DNA of 58,331 nucleotides from Sphingopyxis indica. GTDB taxonomy: Bacteria > Pseudomonadota > Alphaproteobacteria > Sphingomonadales > Sphingomonadaceae. Position 1 is the stretch's first letter, and every line of letters begins with the position of its first letter. Under the pieces are notes generated by a model. That model did no database searches, was not told the DNA's origin, and worked only from the letters and a program-made list of their open reading frames with translations. The translations under genes and the position numbers were made by a program. Positions 17,088 through 24,749 of this stretch are shown one piece after another. The DNA lies in NCBI RefSeq assembly GCF_900188185.1, contig NZ_FZPA01000019.1, positions 1-58,331 of the forward strand, in the 5' to 3' direction.

Positions 17088-17610
17088 CGACAGTCGGGCG
17101 AAATCCGAATCGATCCGCCTCCCCGAGCGAAGACGAGGGGCATGTTCGAGCGAAGCGAGAAGCCGCGCCACCGCTGCCTCGACTTCGCTCGGCAAAACCC
17201 CTCGTCTTCGCTCGGGGAGGCGGTTTATATTGGCGGCCCGTGGTTCCGATTTCTCGCGCGACGCCGGCTTCACCCTGCTCGAAATGCTCGTTGCCTTGAG
17301 CATCATCAGCATCGCGGCGCTGACGCTCGTGCGGCTCGACGCCTATGCGGTGCGCACCGCGGGCGATCTCGACGAAAGCACGATGGCGGGAATCGTCGCA
17401 CAGAACCGCGCGGTCGAACTGTGGACCGACCCCGCGCCGCCAACGATCGGCAATGCCGTAACCGCCGTGACCAACGGCGGACGCAACTGGCGTGTGGAAC
17501 AGCGCGTCGCCCGGACCGCCGACGACAGCCTGCTGCGCATCGACCTGACCGTCCGTCCCGAAAGCGGGCGCGGGCAGGCGGTGCTGACGATCATCAGGCC
17601 AAGCCGGTGA
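17077..17610 (+). CDS. gspI: Minor pseudopilin GspI with a repeat-disrupted leader
   Basis: The mature part starts at RDAG/FTLLEMLVALSII and ends in QAVLTIIRPSR, a normal GspI of about 113 residues. Upstream, the frame is open back to a GTG at 17077 that overlaps the gspH stop, as expected for this operon. That start gives a 64-residue leader because a 109-bp palindromic repeat (17115-17223) lies inside it. An alternative TTG at 17230, with GGGGAGG nine bases before it, would give a normal 13-residue leader. I list the longer form; the TTG start may be the one used now. Confidence 0.8.
   Translation: MTANDSRAKSESIRLPERRRGACSSEARSRATAASTSLGKTPRLRSGRRFILAARGSDFSRDAGFTLLEMLVALSIISIAALTLVRLDAYAVRTAGDLDESTMAGIVAQNRAVELWTDPAPPTIGNAVTAVTNGGRNWRVEQRVARTADDSLLRIDLTVRPESGRGQAVLTIIRPSR
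17115..17223. repeat. 109-bp palindromic element inserted in frame in gspI
   Basis: Perfect 26-bp inverted arms (17115-17140 and 17198-17223) flank an inner region with further copies of the motif GAGCGAAG/CTTCGCTC. The frame of gspI stays open through it. Its right arm ends in GGGGAGGCGG, a ribosome-binding-site-like string. This resembles the way small palindromic elements of Rickettsia sit inside genes. I saw no second copy in the window. Confidence 0.8.
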
Positions 17611-18248
17611 AGTGCCATTCGTCGACCGTGATCGCAGATACGCGGCAACGCGGCTTCACCCTCGTCGAAATGCTCGTCGCGTTGTCGATCTTTGCGGCGA
17701 TCGCGGCGATGGGGGTCGGCCTCTTGCGCAGCAGCATCGACACGCAGGATGCGGTGCAGGGGCGGTTGCAGGCGATGGGCGGGGTCAACCGGCTGCGCGC
17801 GGTGATGGCGAACGACCTCGCGCAGGCGCTGCCGCGTGCGACGCGCGGGCCTTCGGGCGAGGAGGTGCCCGCCTTTATCGGCACGTCGACGAGCTTCGCC
17901 TTCGTCCACGCCGGCGCGGGCGGGGCGGGCGCCGGGCCGCGCCCCGACATCGAGCGCGTCGGCTATGCGCTGATGGGCGGCGAATGGCGGCGCGCGTCGC
18001 AGCCGATGCTCGACGGCACCGCGCTCGGCGCGGGCGACCGGCTGATCGGCGACGTGAACAGCGCCGCTGTGCGCTATCGCAGCCTCGACGGGAGCTGGAG
18101 CGATACATGGTCGTCGGGGGTCAATGACCAATTGCCGCGCGCGGTCGAGGTGCGGCTGACGCGCCGCGGGCGCGCGCCGCTGACGATGCTCTTCCTCACC
18201 GCGCCGACCCCGCCGCTGCCGCCCGGCAGCGAAGGCGAGACGCCGTGA
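17607..18248 (+). CDS. gspJ: Minor pseudopilin GspJ
   Basis: 213 residues from a GTG at 17607 that overlaps the gspI stop (GTGA). The prepilin site is TRQRG/FTLVE after Gly16, followed by MLVALSIFAAIAAMGVGLL. The body has the GspJ pattern of a long N-terminal helix with DAVQGRLQAM and RAVMANDLAQALPR, then GYALMGGEWRR. It forms the pseudopilus tip with GspI and GspK. The C-terminus is Pro-rich and overlaps the gspK start. Confidence 0.92.
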   Translation: MKCHSSTVIADTRQRGFTLVEMLVALSIFAAIAAMGVGLLRSSIDTQDAVQGRLQAMGGVNRLRAVMANDLAQALPRATRGPSGEEVPAFIGTSTSFAFVHAGAGGAGAGPRPDIERVGYALMGGEWRRASQPMLDGTALGAGDRLIGDVNSAAVRYRSLDGSWSDTWSSGVNDQLPRAVEVRLTRRGRAPLTMLFLTAPTPPLPPGSEGETP

Positions 18249-19252
18249 CGCGCGCCATATCCGAAGAACGCGGCGCGGCGCTGCTCAGCGTGCTGCTGCT
18301 CGTGTCGGTGATGGCGGTGATTGCCGCGACCGCGCTCGACAGGCTGACGGTCGCGACGCGCATCGCGGGCAGCGCCGCGACGGTCGATCAGGGGCGCGCC
18401 TACAGCTTCGCCGCCGAACAGATCGCGCTGCGCCGCGTGGACGATCTGGTGTCGCGCGACCCGGCCAAGCTGACGCTCGCGGGCGACTGGCTCGGGCGCG
18501 ACTTCGTCCTGCCATTGCCCGGCGGACAGGGGAGCGCGAAGCTGACCGACGCGAATAATTGCTTCAACCTCAACAGCCTCGTCACCGAAGCCGCACCGGG
18601 AAAACTCAGCCAGCGTCCCGCCGCGGTCGGGCAGTTCGCCGAGCTGATGCTGCTGCTCGGTGTAGGGCAGGGCGAGGCGCAGGGCATCGCAGGCGCCGCG
18701 GCCGACTGGATCGACAGCGACAGCCGCGACGGCCCCTCGGGCGCGGAGGATGGCGCCTATCGCACCAACGACGGCAATTACCTGCCCGGCAATCGCAAGA
18801 TGGCCGACGTCAGCGAGTTGAGGGCGGTGCGCGGCATGACCCCCAAAATCTATGCGCGATTGAAGCCGTGGCTGTGCGTGCTGCCGGTCGCCGAGCCGGT
18901 GATGCTCAACGCCAATACGCTGCTCCCCGCGCAGGCGCCGCTGATCGCGATGCTGCTGCCCGGCAAGCTCAGCCTTGCCGATGCGCGCGCGGTGCTGGCG
19001 GCGCGGCCCGCCGACGGCTATGGCAGCAGCGTGCGATTCTGGCAGTCGGGACCGCTCGCGCGGATCGACCCGCCGAGCGGGGTCGACCGGCAGGTCGGTG
19101 TGACGAGCCGCTGGCTCGCATTGAGGACGCAAGTGACGCTGGGGGACGGGAATTTGACGGCCAATTCGCTCATCGACGCCTGGGGCGGCGCCCCCGCGGC
19201 GGGAAGCGCGCCGCCGGCGATCGTGCGCCGCGACTGGGGCGAGAGCGACTAG
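18245..19252 (+). CDS. gspK: Minor pseudopilin GspK
   Basis: 335 residues from the GTG at 18245 that overlaps the gspJ stop. The leader EERG/AALLS ends in Gly10 with Ala at +1 and no Glu at +5, which is the known GspK exception. The large alpha-helical insert and the segments CFNLNSL and ADWIDSDSRDGPSGAED (calcium-site region) fit the family. GspK caps the pseudopilus tip. Its stop codon TAG is formed by a duplicated TA plus the first base of an inserted element (19252). Confidence 0.93.
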   Translation: MTRAISEERGAALLSVLLLVSVMAVIAATALDRLTVATRIAGSAATVDQGRAYSFAAEQIALRRVDDLVSRDPAKLTLAGDWLGRDFVLPLPGGQGSAKLTDANNCFNLNSLVTEAAPGKLSQRPAAVGQFAELMLLLGVGQGEAQGIAGAAADWIDSDSRDGPSGAEDGAYRTNDGNYLPGNRKMADVSELRAVRGMTPKIYARLKPWLCVLPVAEPVMLNANTLLPAQAPLIAMLLPGKLSLADARAVLAARPADGYGSSVRFWQSGPLARIDPPSGVDRQVGVTSRWLALRTQVTLGDGNLTANSLIDAWGGAPAAGSAPPAIVRRDWGESD

Positions 19253-19517
19253 AGTCTGTCTGACGGATATTTGCGCGCTGTGACGGAGCCGATTTTGGCC
19301 GAGCGCGAGGAGTGAGGAGGGAGCCATGCCGAAGCATAGGGACCGACGAAGGACGCGGCGCTCGGCCAAAATCGGCCCGCCCTTTGGGGTTGCCGCAGGA
19401 AGCGCCCCGGACGGCGTCGCGTCGCTGGTCCGGGCTACCAGCCCGGCCTGCGCAACGCTTCTTGCCGGGACGCTTCCTGCGGCAATCACAGTGCGTAAAT
19501 ATCCTTCAGACAGACTC
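19252..19517. mobile_element. MITE-like element of 266 bp with TA target duplication
   Basis: Terminal inverted repeats GAGTCTGTCTGACGGATATT (left) and AATATCCTTCAGACAGACTC (right, 19498-19517) match with one mismatch. TA flanks both sides (19250-19251 and 19518-19519), as in IS630/Tc1-type insertions. The interior codes for nothing convincing but has two long perfect internal inverted repeats (19288-19306 with 19358-19376; 19390-19404 with 19471-19485). Removing the element and one TA restores a gspK TAA stop directly followed by the gspL GTG. Confidence 0.85.
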
Positions 19518-19520
19518 TAA

Positions 19521-20669
19521 GTGACGCGGACCTTGTTGATATGGCTGCCCCGGCTGGAGGCGCTCGGCGCTGCGGACGACACGGGCGTTGCATGGCTGCG
19601 CGTCGACGACGGCGTGGTCGTCGATGCGGGGCAGGACGACGGCTGGGTCGACATGTGGGAGCGGCCGGGGGAGGACGAGGAGGCGGACGCGCGGCTGGTC
19701 GCGCTCGCGCCCGCCGCCGACGTGCCGCTGCGCTGGTATCATTTCCCCGACGCCGCCCCCGCGCAGGCTGCCGCGGCGGCGCGGATCGAGGCGCTGAAGC
19801 ATAGTCTGGGCGATCCCGCGGGCCTGCACATCGTTGCCGGGCAGCCCGCGACGGCGGGGCAGGCGGTTCCGGTCGCGGTGACGACGCACGCGGCGATGAC
19901 GGCGTGGACCGGCTGGCTCGCCGCGCGCGGCCTCGACGCGTCGGCGATCCTGCCCGCCGCAGCGACGGTGCCGCCCCCCGAGGAGGGCGCGCTGTGGCTC
20001 GCCGAGGCCGGCGGCGAGGCGATCGTCCGCACCGATGATCGCGCCTTCGTTTCGGACCCCGAACTCGACCCGCTGATCGCCGCGGGGCGCGACATCGCGC
20101 CGCTCGATCCCGAGCGGATGCGCGAGGCGCTGCTCCTTTCGCTCGGCGCGCCGCCGCTCGACCTGCTCAGCGGCGCGTGGAAGCCGAAGCGGCGCTGGGC
20201 GGTCGATCCCGCGCTCGTCGCGCTCGGCAGAAAGCTGCTGATCGCGCTCCTGCTCGTCAGCCTTGCCATCCCGGTCGTTCACCTGATCCGCCTCGCCGCC
20301 GACACCCGCCGTGCCGATGCCGCGGTCGTCGCGATGGCGAAGGACGCCGGCGTCACCGCGTCCGACGCCGAGGCCGCCGAGGCCGAGATCGACCGCCGCC
20401 TCGCCGCGGCGGGCGGCGGGCCGCTTGCTTTCTCGGTGCCCGCATCGGCGCTCTTCGAAGCGATGCGCGATGCCGCCGGGGTGACGACGAAAACGCTGTC
20501 GCACCGCACCGACGGGACGCTGACGACGACGCTCGCCGCGCCGCGCGCCGAGGACATCAACAAGGTGCTGCTCGCGCTGCAGGCGCGCGGTTACCGCGTC
20601 ACCGCGCAGCCGATGGCGGGGGCCGACGGGCAGCAGATGGCGAATATCACGGTTCGGGCGGTGCCATGA
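19521..20669 (+). CDS. gspL: Type II secretion protein GspL
   Basis: 382 residues with an actin-like cytoplasmic domain (about 1-225, opening RTLLIWLPRLEALG), one membrane helix (about 235-256, LLIALLLVSLAIPVVHLI) and a ferredoxin-like periplasmic domain. GspL anchors GspE to the membrane and partners GspM. The GTG at 19521 directly follows the MITE and has no clear ribosome binding site. Before the insertion it would have been coupled to the gspK stop, so expression of gspL may be reduced now. Confidence 0.88.
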   Translation: MTRTLLIWLPRLEALGAADDTGVAWLRVDDGVVVDAGQDDGWVDMWERPGEDEEADARLVALAPAADVPLRWYHFPDAAPAQAAAAARIEALKHSLGDPAGLHIVAGQPATAGQAVPVAVTTHAAMTAWTGWLAARGLDASAILPAAATVPPPEEGALWLAEAGGEAIVRTDDRAFVSDPELDPLIAAGRDIAPLDPERMREALLLSLGAPPLDLLSGAWKPKRRWAVDPALVALGRKLLIALLLVSLAIPVVHLIRLAADTRRADAAVVAMAKDAGVTASDAEAAEAEIDRRLAAAGGGPLAFSVPASALFEAMRDAAGVTTKTLSHRTDGTLTTTLAAPRAEDINKVLLALQARGYRVTAQPMAGADGQQMANITVRAVP

Positions 20670-21145
20670 TCGAACGGATACGAAACTGGTGGGCCGGACT
20701 GTCGATCCGCGAGCGCTGGCTCGTCGGCATTGCCGGTGCGCTCGCGCTCGGCGTGCTGCTATGGGCGCTCGGTCGGCCCGCCTATGCCGCCTTCGTCGAC
20801 CTCGATAACGCGCATCGGGCCGCGATCGACCGCGAGGGCCGGGTCGCGGCGAAGGTCAAGCTCCTCGCGAAGCGTCCCGCCAAGGCGGCGGCGACATCCG
20901 GCGCCGTCGCGGTCGATCAGTTTCTCGCCCAGTCGGCGGGCGAGATCGGGCTGACGCTCGACCGCAACGACGCACGCGGATCGGGTCAGGCGACGATCGC
21001 GATCGCGACGGCGAAGGCGCCGGTGCTCATCGACTGGCTCGCCGGTCTCGAAGCGCAGGGCTTCGTCGTCGACCAGCTGACGATCACCCCCGCCGCCGAC
21101 GGCACCGTCGGGATGACCGCCGAGCTTCGCAGGACGGGGTTATGA
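20666..21145 (+). CDS. gspM: Type II secretion protein GspM
   Basis: 159 residues with the GspM opening IRNWWAGLSIRERWLVGIAG, a membrane helix at about 20-42 and a small periplasmic ferredoxin-like domain ending in LIDWLAGLEAQGFVVDQLTI. It stabilises GspL in the inner membrane. The start at 20666 overlaps the gspL stop (ATGA). Confidence 0.88.
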   Translation: MIERIRNWWAGLSIRERWLVGIAGALALGVLLWALGRPAYAAFVDLDNAHRAAIDREGRVAAKVKLLAKRPAKAAATSGAVAVDQFLAQSAGEIGLTLDRNDARGSGQATIAIATAKAPVLIDWLAGLEAQGFVVDQLTITPAADGTVGMTAELRRTGL

Positions 21146-21861
21146 TGCGCGCCCGGCGAAACACGCTGATAGCGGCGGTGGCGGTCGCGCTGCTGCTGAT
21201 CGTCGCGACCTTTCCGATGCGGCTCGCGCTCGGCTGGTCGGGCGCCGGCGATGCGGGCGTTGCCGCGCGCGCGGTGCGCGGATCGATCTGGTCGGGCGAA
21301 CTCGTCGATGCGCGGCTCGGCGCGATCCCGCTCGGCACCGTCGAGGCCAGCCTTTCCCCGCTTGCGCTGCTGCTCGGCCAGACCGAGCTTGCTTTCTCGC
21401 GCAGCGACGAACGGCTGGGGGCGCTCACCGGACGCCTGCACGGCAGCAGCCCGCGCGGTATATCGAACGTCGATGGCGTCACAACGCTTGCGGGCGGGCT
21501 CGGGCCGATTCCCGTCGATACGGTGCGCTTCGAGGGCGCGACGATCCGCTTCGGCGCCGACGGCCGATGCGTCGAGGCGAGCGGGCGGTTGCAACTGATG
21601 GTCGCCGCGCCCATCGCGGGACTCGATCTTTCGCGCGGCCTGTCGGGTCCGCTGCGCTGCGCAGGCGGCCGCGCGCAGGCGGCGCTCGCCAGCCAGTCGG
21701 GGATGGAGCGGCTGACGCTGTCGTTCGACGGCCAAGGCGCGTATCGCGCGCAGTTCGCGATCAATGTCGACGATGACCCGGCGATGGCGGCGGCGCTCGC
21801 CGCGTTCGGTTTCCAGTCGGGTCCGGGCGGGTTCGCGCTGACGACGAACGGCCGATTCTGA
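21142..21861 (+). CDS. gspN: Type II secretion protein GspN
   Basis: 239 residues starting with an N-terminal membrane helix (about 10-27, IAAVAVALLLIVATFPM) followed by a beta-rich periplasmic part. RGSIWSGELVDARLGAIPLG and CAGGRAQAALASQSG fit GspN. GspN is an accessory component found in only some type II systems. It overlaps gspM by four bases and precedes the prepilin peptidase by one base. Confidence 0.85.
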   Translation: MMRARRNTLIAAVAVALLLIVATFPMRLALGWSGAGDAGVAARAVRGSIWSGELVDARLGAIPLGTVEASLSPLALLLGQTELAFSRSDERLGALTGRLHGSSPRGISNVDGVTTLAGGLGPIPVDTVRFEGATIRFGADGRCVEASGRLQLMVAAPIAGLDLSRGLSGPLRCAGGRAQAALASQSGMERLTLSFDGQGAYRAQFAINVDDDPAMAAALAAFGFQSGPGGFALTTNGRF

Positions 21862-21862
21862 C

Positions 21863-22642
21863 ATGCCCCTGCTCGACGCCTTGCCCATTGGCGCGGGCGT
21901 CGCTTTGGCCGCGCTGATCGGCCTCATCCTTGGCAGCTTCATCGCGACGCTGGTGCTGCGCTGGCCGGCGGGGCGCGCGCTCGGTGGCCGGTCGCGGTGC
22001 GACGGCTGCGGCCGCGCGCTTGGCGTGCGCGATCTCGTGCCACTGCTCTCGGCCATCGTCGTGCGCGGCCGTTGCCGCACCTGCGGCGCGCGCATCGACC
22101 CCTTTCACGGCCGCGTCGAACTCGCCGCGGGCCTGATCGGCGCCCTCGCGCTTGCGCTGATGCCGGGGACGGCGGGGTGGCTCTGGGCGCTCTTCGGCTG
22201 GTTGCTGCTGCCGCTCGGGCTGCTCGACGCGCGCCATATGTGGCTTCCCGACCGGCTCAACGCCGTGCTCGCGGTCGCCGGTATCTTCCTTGCCGGGCCG
22301 CTGCTCGAAACGAGCCTGCTCGACCGCTGGATCGGCGCGCTCGCCGGCGGTTCGCTGCTCGCGCTCGTCGCCTGGTCCTATCGTCGCCTGCGCGGCGGCG
22401 AGGGGATGGGCGGCGGCGATCCCAAGCTGGTCGCGGCGATCGGCTGCTGGCTCGGCTGGCAACCGCTGCCGCTCGTGCTGCTGCTCGCCAGCCTCGGCGG
22501 GATTCTATGGGTGCTCGCCGCCCAACGCAAAGGGGACCGGCCGCTGGCGTTGCGGCCGGTCCCCTTCGGCGCCTTTGCATGCACCGCCGCTTTCGCAGCG
22601 GTGCCCCTGTGGAGCGTATTTGCGCGGCTTCAGCTGGGCTGA
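21863..22642 (+). CDS. gspO: Prepilin peptidase GspO (A24 family)
   Basis: 259 residues, mostly membrane helices. The N-terminal zinc-binding loop has CDGCGR and CRTCGARI. The two catalytic aspartates of the family are in LLDARHMWLPD and in GGGDPKL. It cleaves the leaders of GspG-K and N-methylates the new N-terminus at the inner membrane. It is the last gene of the operon, so this locus is self-sufficient for pseudopilin processing. A strong palindrome follows nine bases after its stop. Confidence 0.93.
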   Translation: MPLLDALPIGAGVALAALIGLILGSFIATLVLRWPAGRALGGRSRCDGCGRALGVRDLVPLLSAIVVRGRCRTCGARIDPFHGRVELAAGLIGALALALMPGTAGWLWALFGWLLLPLGLLDARHMWLPDRLNAVLAVAGIFLAGPLLETSLLDRWIGALAGGSLLALVAWSYRRLRGGEGMGGGDPKLVAAIGCWLGWQPLPLVLLLASLGGILWVLAAQRKGDRPLALRPVPFGAFACTAAFAAVPLWSVFARLQLG

Positions 22643-22650
22643 AGCCAAAG

Positions 22651-22731
22651 CGGCACCGGCCCGCTCCCCCTCCCGGCCTCCCATAGGCTACTATCGTGAG
22701 GGAGGCCGGGAGGGGGAGCGGGCCGGTGCCG
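22651..22731. terminator. 32-bp perfect palindrome, bidirectional terminator between gspO and pal
   Basis: Arms 22651-22682 and 22700-22731 are perfectly complementary over 32 bp with a 17-nt loop. It lies between two convergent operons (gsp and tol-pal), where a bidirectional terminator is expected. The arm is unusually long and rich in CCCTCCC/GGGAGGG, so it may be a dispersed palindromic repeat put to this use. Confidence 0.75.
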
Positions 22732-22757
22732 TTCCCGCGTCAGCGGGAAAAGCGACC

Positions 22758-23270
22758 TCAGCGCTCGATGACGACGGTCACCGCGCGGCGGTTCTGCGCC
22801 CAGGCTTCCTCGTTCGAGCCGAGCGCCGCCGGGCGTTCCTTGCCATAGCTGATCACGTTGATCCGCGACGGGTCGATGCCGAGCGAGGCGAGATAGTTTT
22901 TCGCGGCGTTGGCGCGGCGCTCGCCGAGCGCGATATTATAGTCGCGGGTGCCGCGTTCGTCGGCATGGCCTTCGAGCGTCACGCGCACCGCGGGGTTGCG
23001 CTGCAGCCACTGCGCCTGGCTCTGCAAGGTCGCCTGATCCTGCGCATCGACATTATATTGGTCGAAGTCGAAGAAAATGCGGTCCGAACTGACGTTAGCG
23101 ATGAAATCCTGCTGCGACCCGGGGATCGGCGCGTTGCTGATGCCGGAGTCCGTCGGGGTGTCGGTGCCCGCGGGCGGCGGCGGCAGTTCCTCGGGCGCCT
23201 TTTTCGCGCACGCGCCGACCGCCAGCATGGCGATGGCCGCGATCGTTGCGGTCGTTGTGCGTATCGTCAT
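22758..23270 (-). CDS. pal: Peptidoglycan-associated lipoprotein Pal
   Basis: 170 residues. The lipobox AVGAC makes Cys21 the lipidated residue; a Pro-rich linker follows, then the OmpA-like peptidoglycan-binding domain with FFDFDQYNVDAQ, LEGHADERGTRDYN and ALGERRANAAKNYL. Pal ties the outer membrane to the cell wall and interacts with TolB and TolA during constriction. It is last in the tol-pal operon; cpoB, often next, is absent because the gsp operon converges here. Confidence 0.96.
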   Translation of the reverse strand: MTIRTTTATIAAIAMLAVGACAKKAPEELPPPPAGTDTPTDSGISNAPIPGSQQDFIANVSSDRIFFDFDQYNVDAQDQATLQSQAQWLQRNPAVRVTLEGHADERGTRDYNIALGERRANAAKNYLASLGIDPSRINVISYGKERPAALGSNEEAWAQNRRAVTVVIER

Positions 23271-23373
23271 GATATTAGGTCCTCTTCTTCTGTTGTGGCC
23301 TTTGGTTCAGTCCGAATCGAGGCTAACCTAAGTTGATTATACCCCGGTTGCAGATTTTGGTTCCGCGCGGAAA

Positions 23374-24744
23374 TCAGGGCAGGATCGGCCCCCAGCTCGG
23401 GTCCGATCCGTCGCGCGGCGTGGGCAGGCGGCGCAGGTTGACGCCGGTCAGGTCGACCTGCCAGATCGTCGATTTGCCGCTCTTGCCCGGCGTGGTGCGG
23501 AAGAACTGGATCACGCGCCCGTTCGGCGACCAGGTCGGTGCCTCGTCCTGCCAGCTGTTGGTCAGCATGCGCTCGCCGCCGCCCGACGGGGTCATCACGC
23601 CGATGCGGAATTCGCCGCCGCCCATCTTGGTGAAGGCGATCAGGTCGCCGCGCGGCGACCATTCGGGGGTCGCATAGCGCCCGCCGCCAAAGCTGATGCG
23701 GCGCTGGTTCGACCCGTCGGCGTTCATCGTATAGATTTGCTGGCCGCCCGACCGGTCGCTTTCGAACACGATCTTGCTGCCGTCGGGCGAAAAGCTGCCG
23801 CCGACGTCGATCCCCGGCGTGTTGGTCAGCCGCACCGGCGTGCCGCCGTCGACCGAGATGCGATAGATGTCGGTGTTGCCGCCGACCGCCATCGAATAGA
23901 GGATCTGCCTGCCGTCGGGCGACCAGCGCGGCGCAAAGGTCGCGTTGCTGCTTTCGGTCACCAGCTTCTGCGTGCCGCTTGCGACGTCATAGATGAAGAC
24001 GCGGACGCGGTTGTTCAAATAGCTGACGTAGACGATCTTCTTGTAATCGGGCGAGAAGCGCGGGCTGATCGCGAGCGCCTGGCCGTTGGTGATGAACTTG
24101 TGGTTGCCGCCGTCCGAATCCATGATCGCGAGCTGCTTGACGCGGTTGCCCTTCGGCCCGCTCTCCGCGATATAGGCGATGCGGCTGTCGAAGAAGGGCG
24201 CCTCGCCCGACAGGCGCGAATAGATGGCGTCGGCGCATTTGTGCGCGGCGCGGCGCCAGTCGCCGGGCACGATTTCATAGCCCTGCCGTACCAGTTCGGT
24301 CCCGAGCTCGGTGTCGTAGAGATAGCAGCCGACGATGAAGCCGCCGGTGGCCGTCGCGCGCACGAAGCCGTGGACGACATTCTCCGCATTGCGCGCCTTC
24401 CAGTCGGCGAAGCGCGGCGCGGTGACCTCGTCCATCGTGATCGCGCGGACGCTGCCGGGGCCGAGCGGCGCGTAGAGCCCGCTGCGCTCGAGGTCGGCGG
24501 CGACGACCTCGCCGATCTGGCGGCCGAGGCTGTCGGTGCGCAGGCCGGCCACGGTCGTTACCGACGGGGTCGCGAAGGCGGGGACCGCGATCACGGTGCG
24601 GTCCTGCGACAGCTGGCCTTCGATCGTTTCGCGCGGGGTCGTTTCGACCGTTGCGGGCGGCGTCGGGCCGGTCGGGCTTTCCTGCGCGAATACGGGCGCT
24701 GCGGTCAGCAGCAGGGCGAGCGACAGGGCGGTGCGAAAGGGCAT
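23374..24744 (-). CDS. tolB: Tol-Pal system protein TolB
   Basis: 456 residues. A signal peptide ends near VFAQ (residue 21), followed by the N-terminal domain (IAVPAFATPS, VVAADLERSGLYAPL) and a six-bladed beta propeller with the repeated blade motif FSPDGSKIVFESDRSG. It is a periplasmic protein that binds Pal and TolA. A 103-bp gap to pal may hold a secondary promoter, but none is clear. Confidence 0.96.
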   Translation of the reverse strand: MPFRTALSLALLLTAAPVFAQESPTGPTPPATVETTPRETIEGQLSQDRTVIAVPAFATPSVTTVAGLRTDSLGRQIGEVVAADLERSGLYAPLGPGSVRAITMDEVTAPRFADWKARNAENVVHGFVRATATGGFIVGCYLYDTELGTELVRQGYEIVPGDWRRAAHKCADAIYSRLSGEAPFFDSRIAYIAESGPKGNRVKQLAIMDSDGGNHKFITNGQALAISPRFSPDYKKIVYVSYLNNRVRVFIYDVASGTQKLVTESSNATFAPRWSPDGRQILYSMAVGGNTDIYRISVDGGTPVRLTNTPGIDVGGSFSPDGSKIVFESDRSGGQQIYTMNADGSNQRRISFGGGRYATPEWSPRGDLIAFTKMGGGEFRIGVMTPSGGGERMLTNSWQDEAPTWSPNGRVIQFFRTTPGKSGKSTIWQVDLTGVNLRRLPTPRDGSDPSWGPILP

Positions 24745-24749
24745 CTCTC

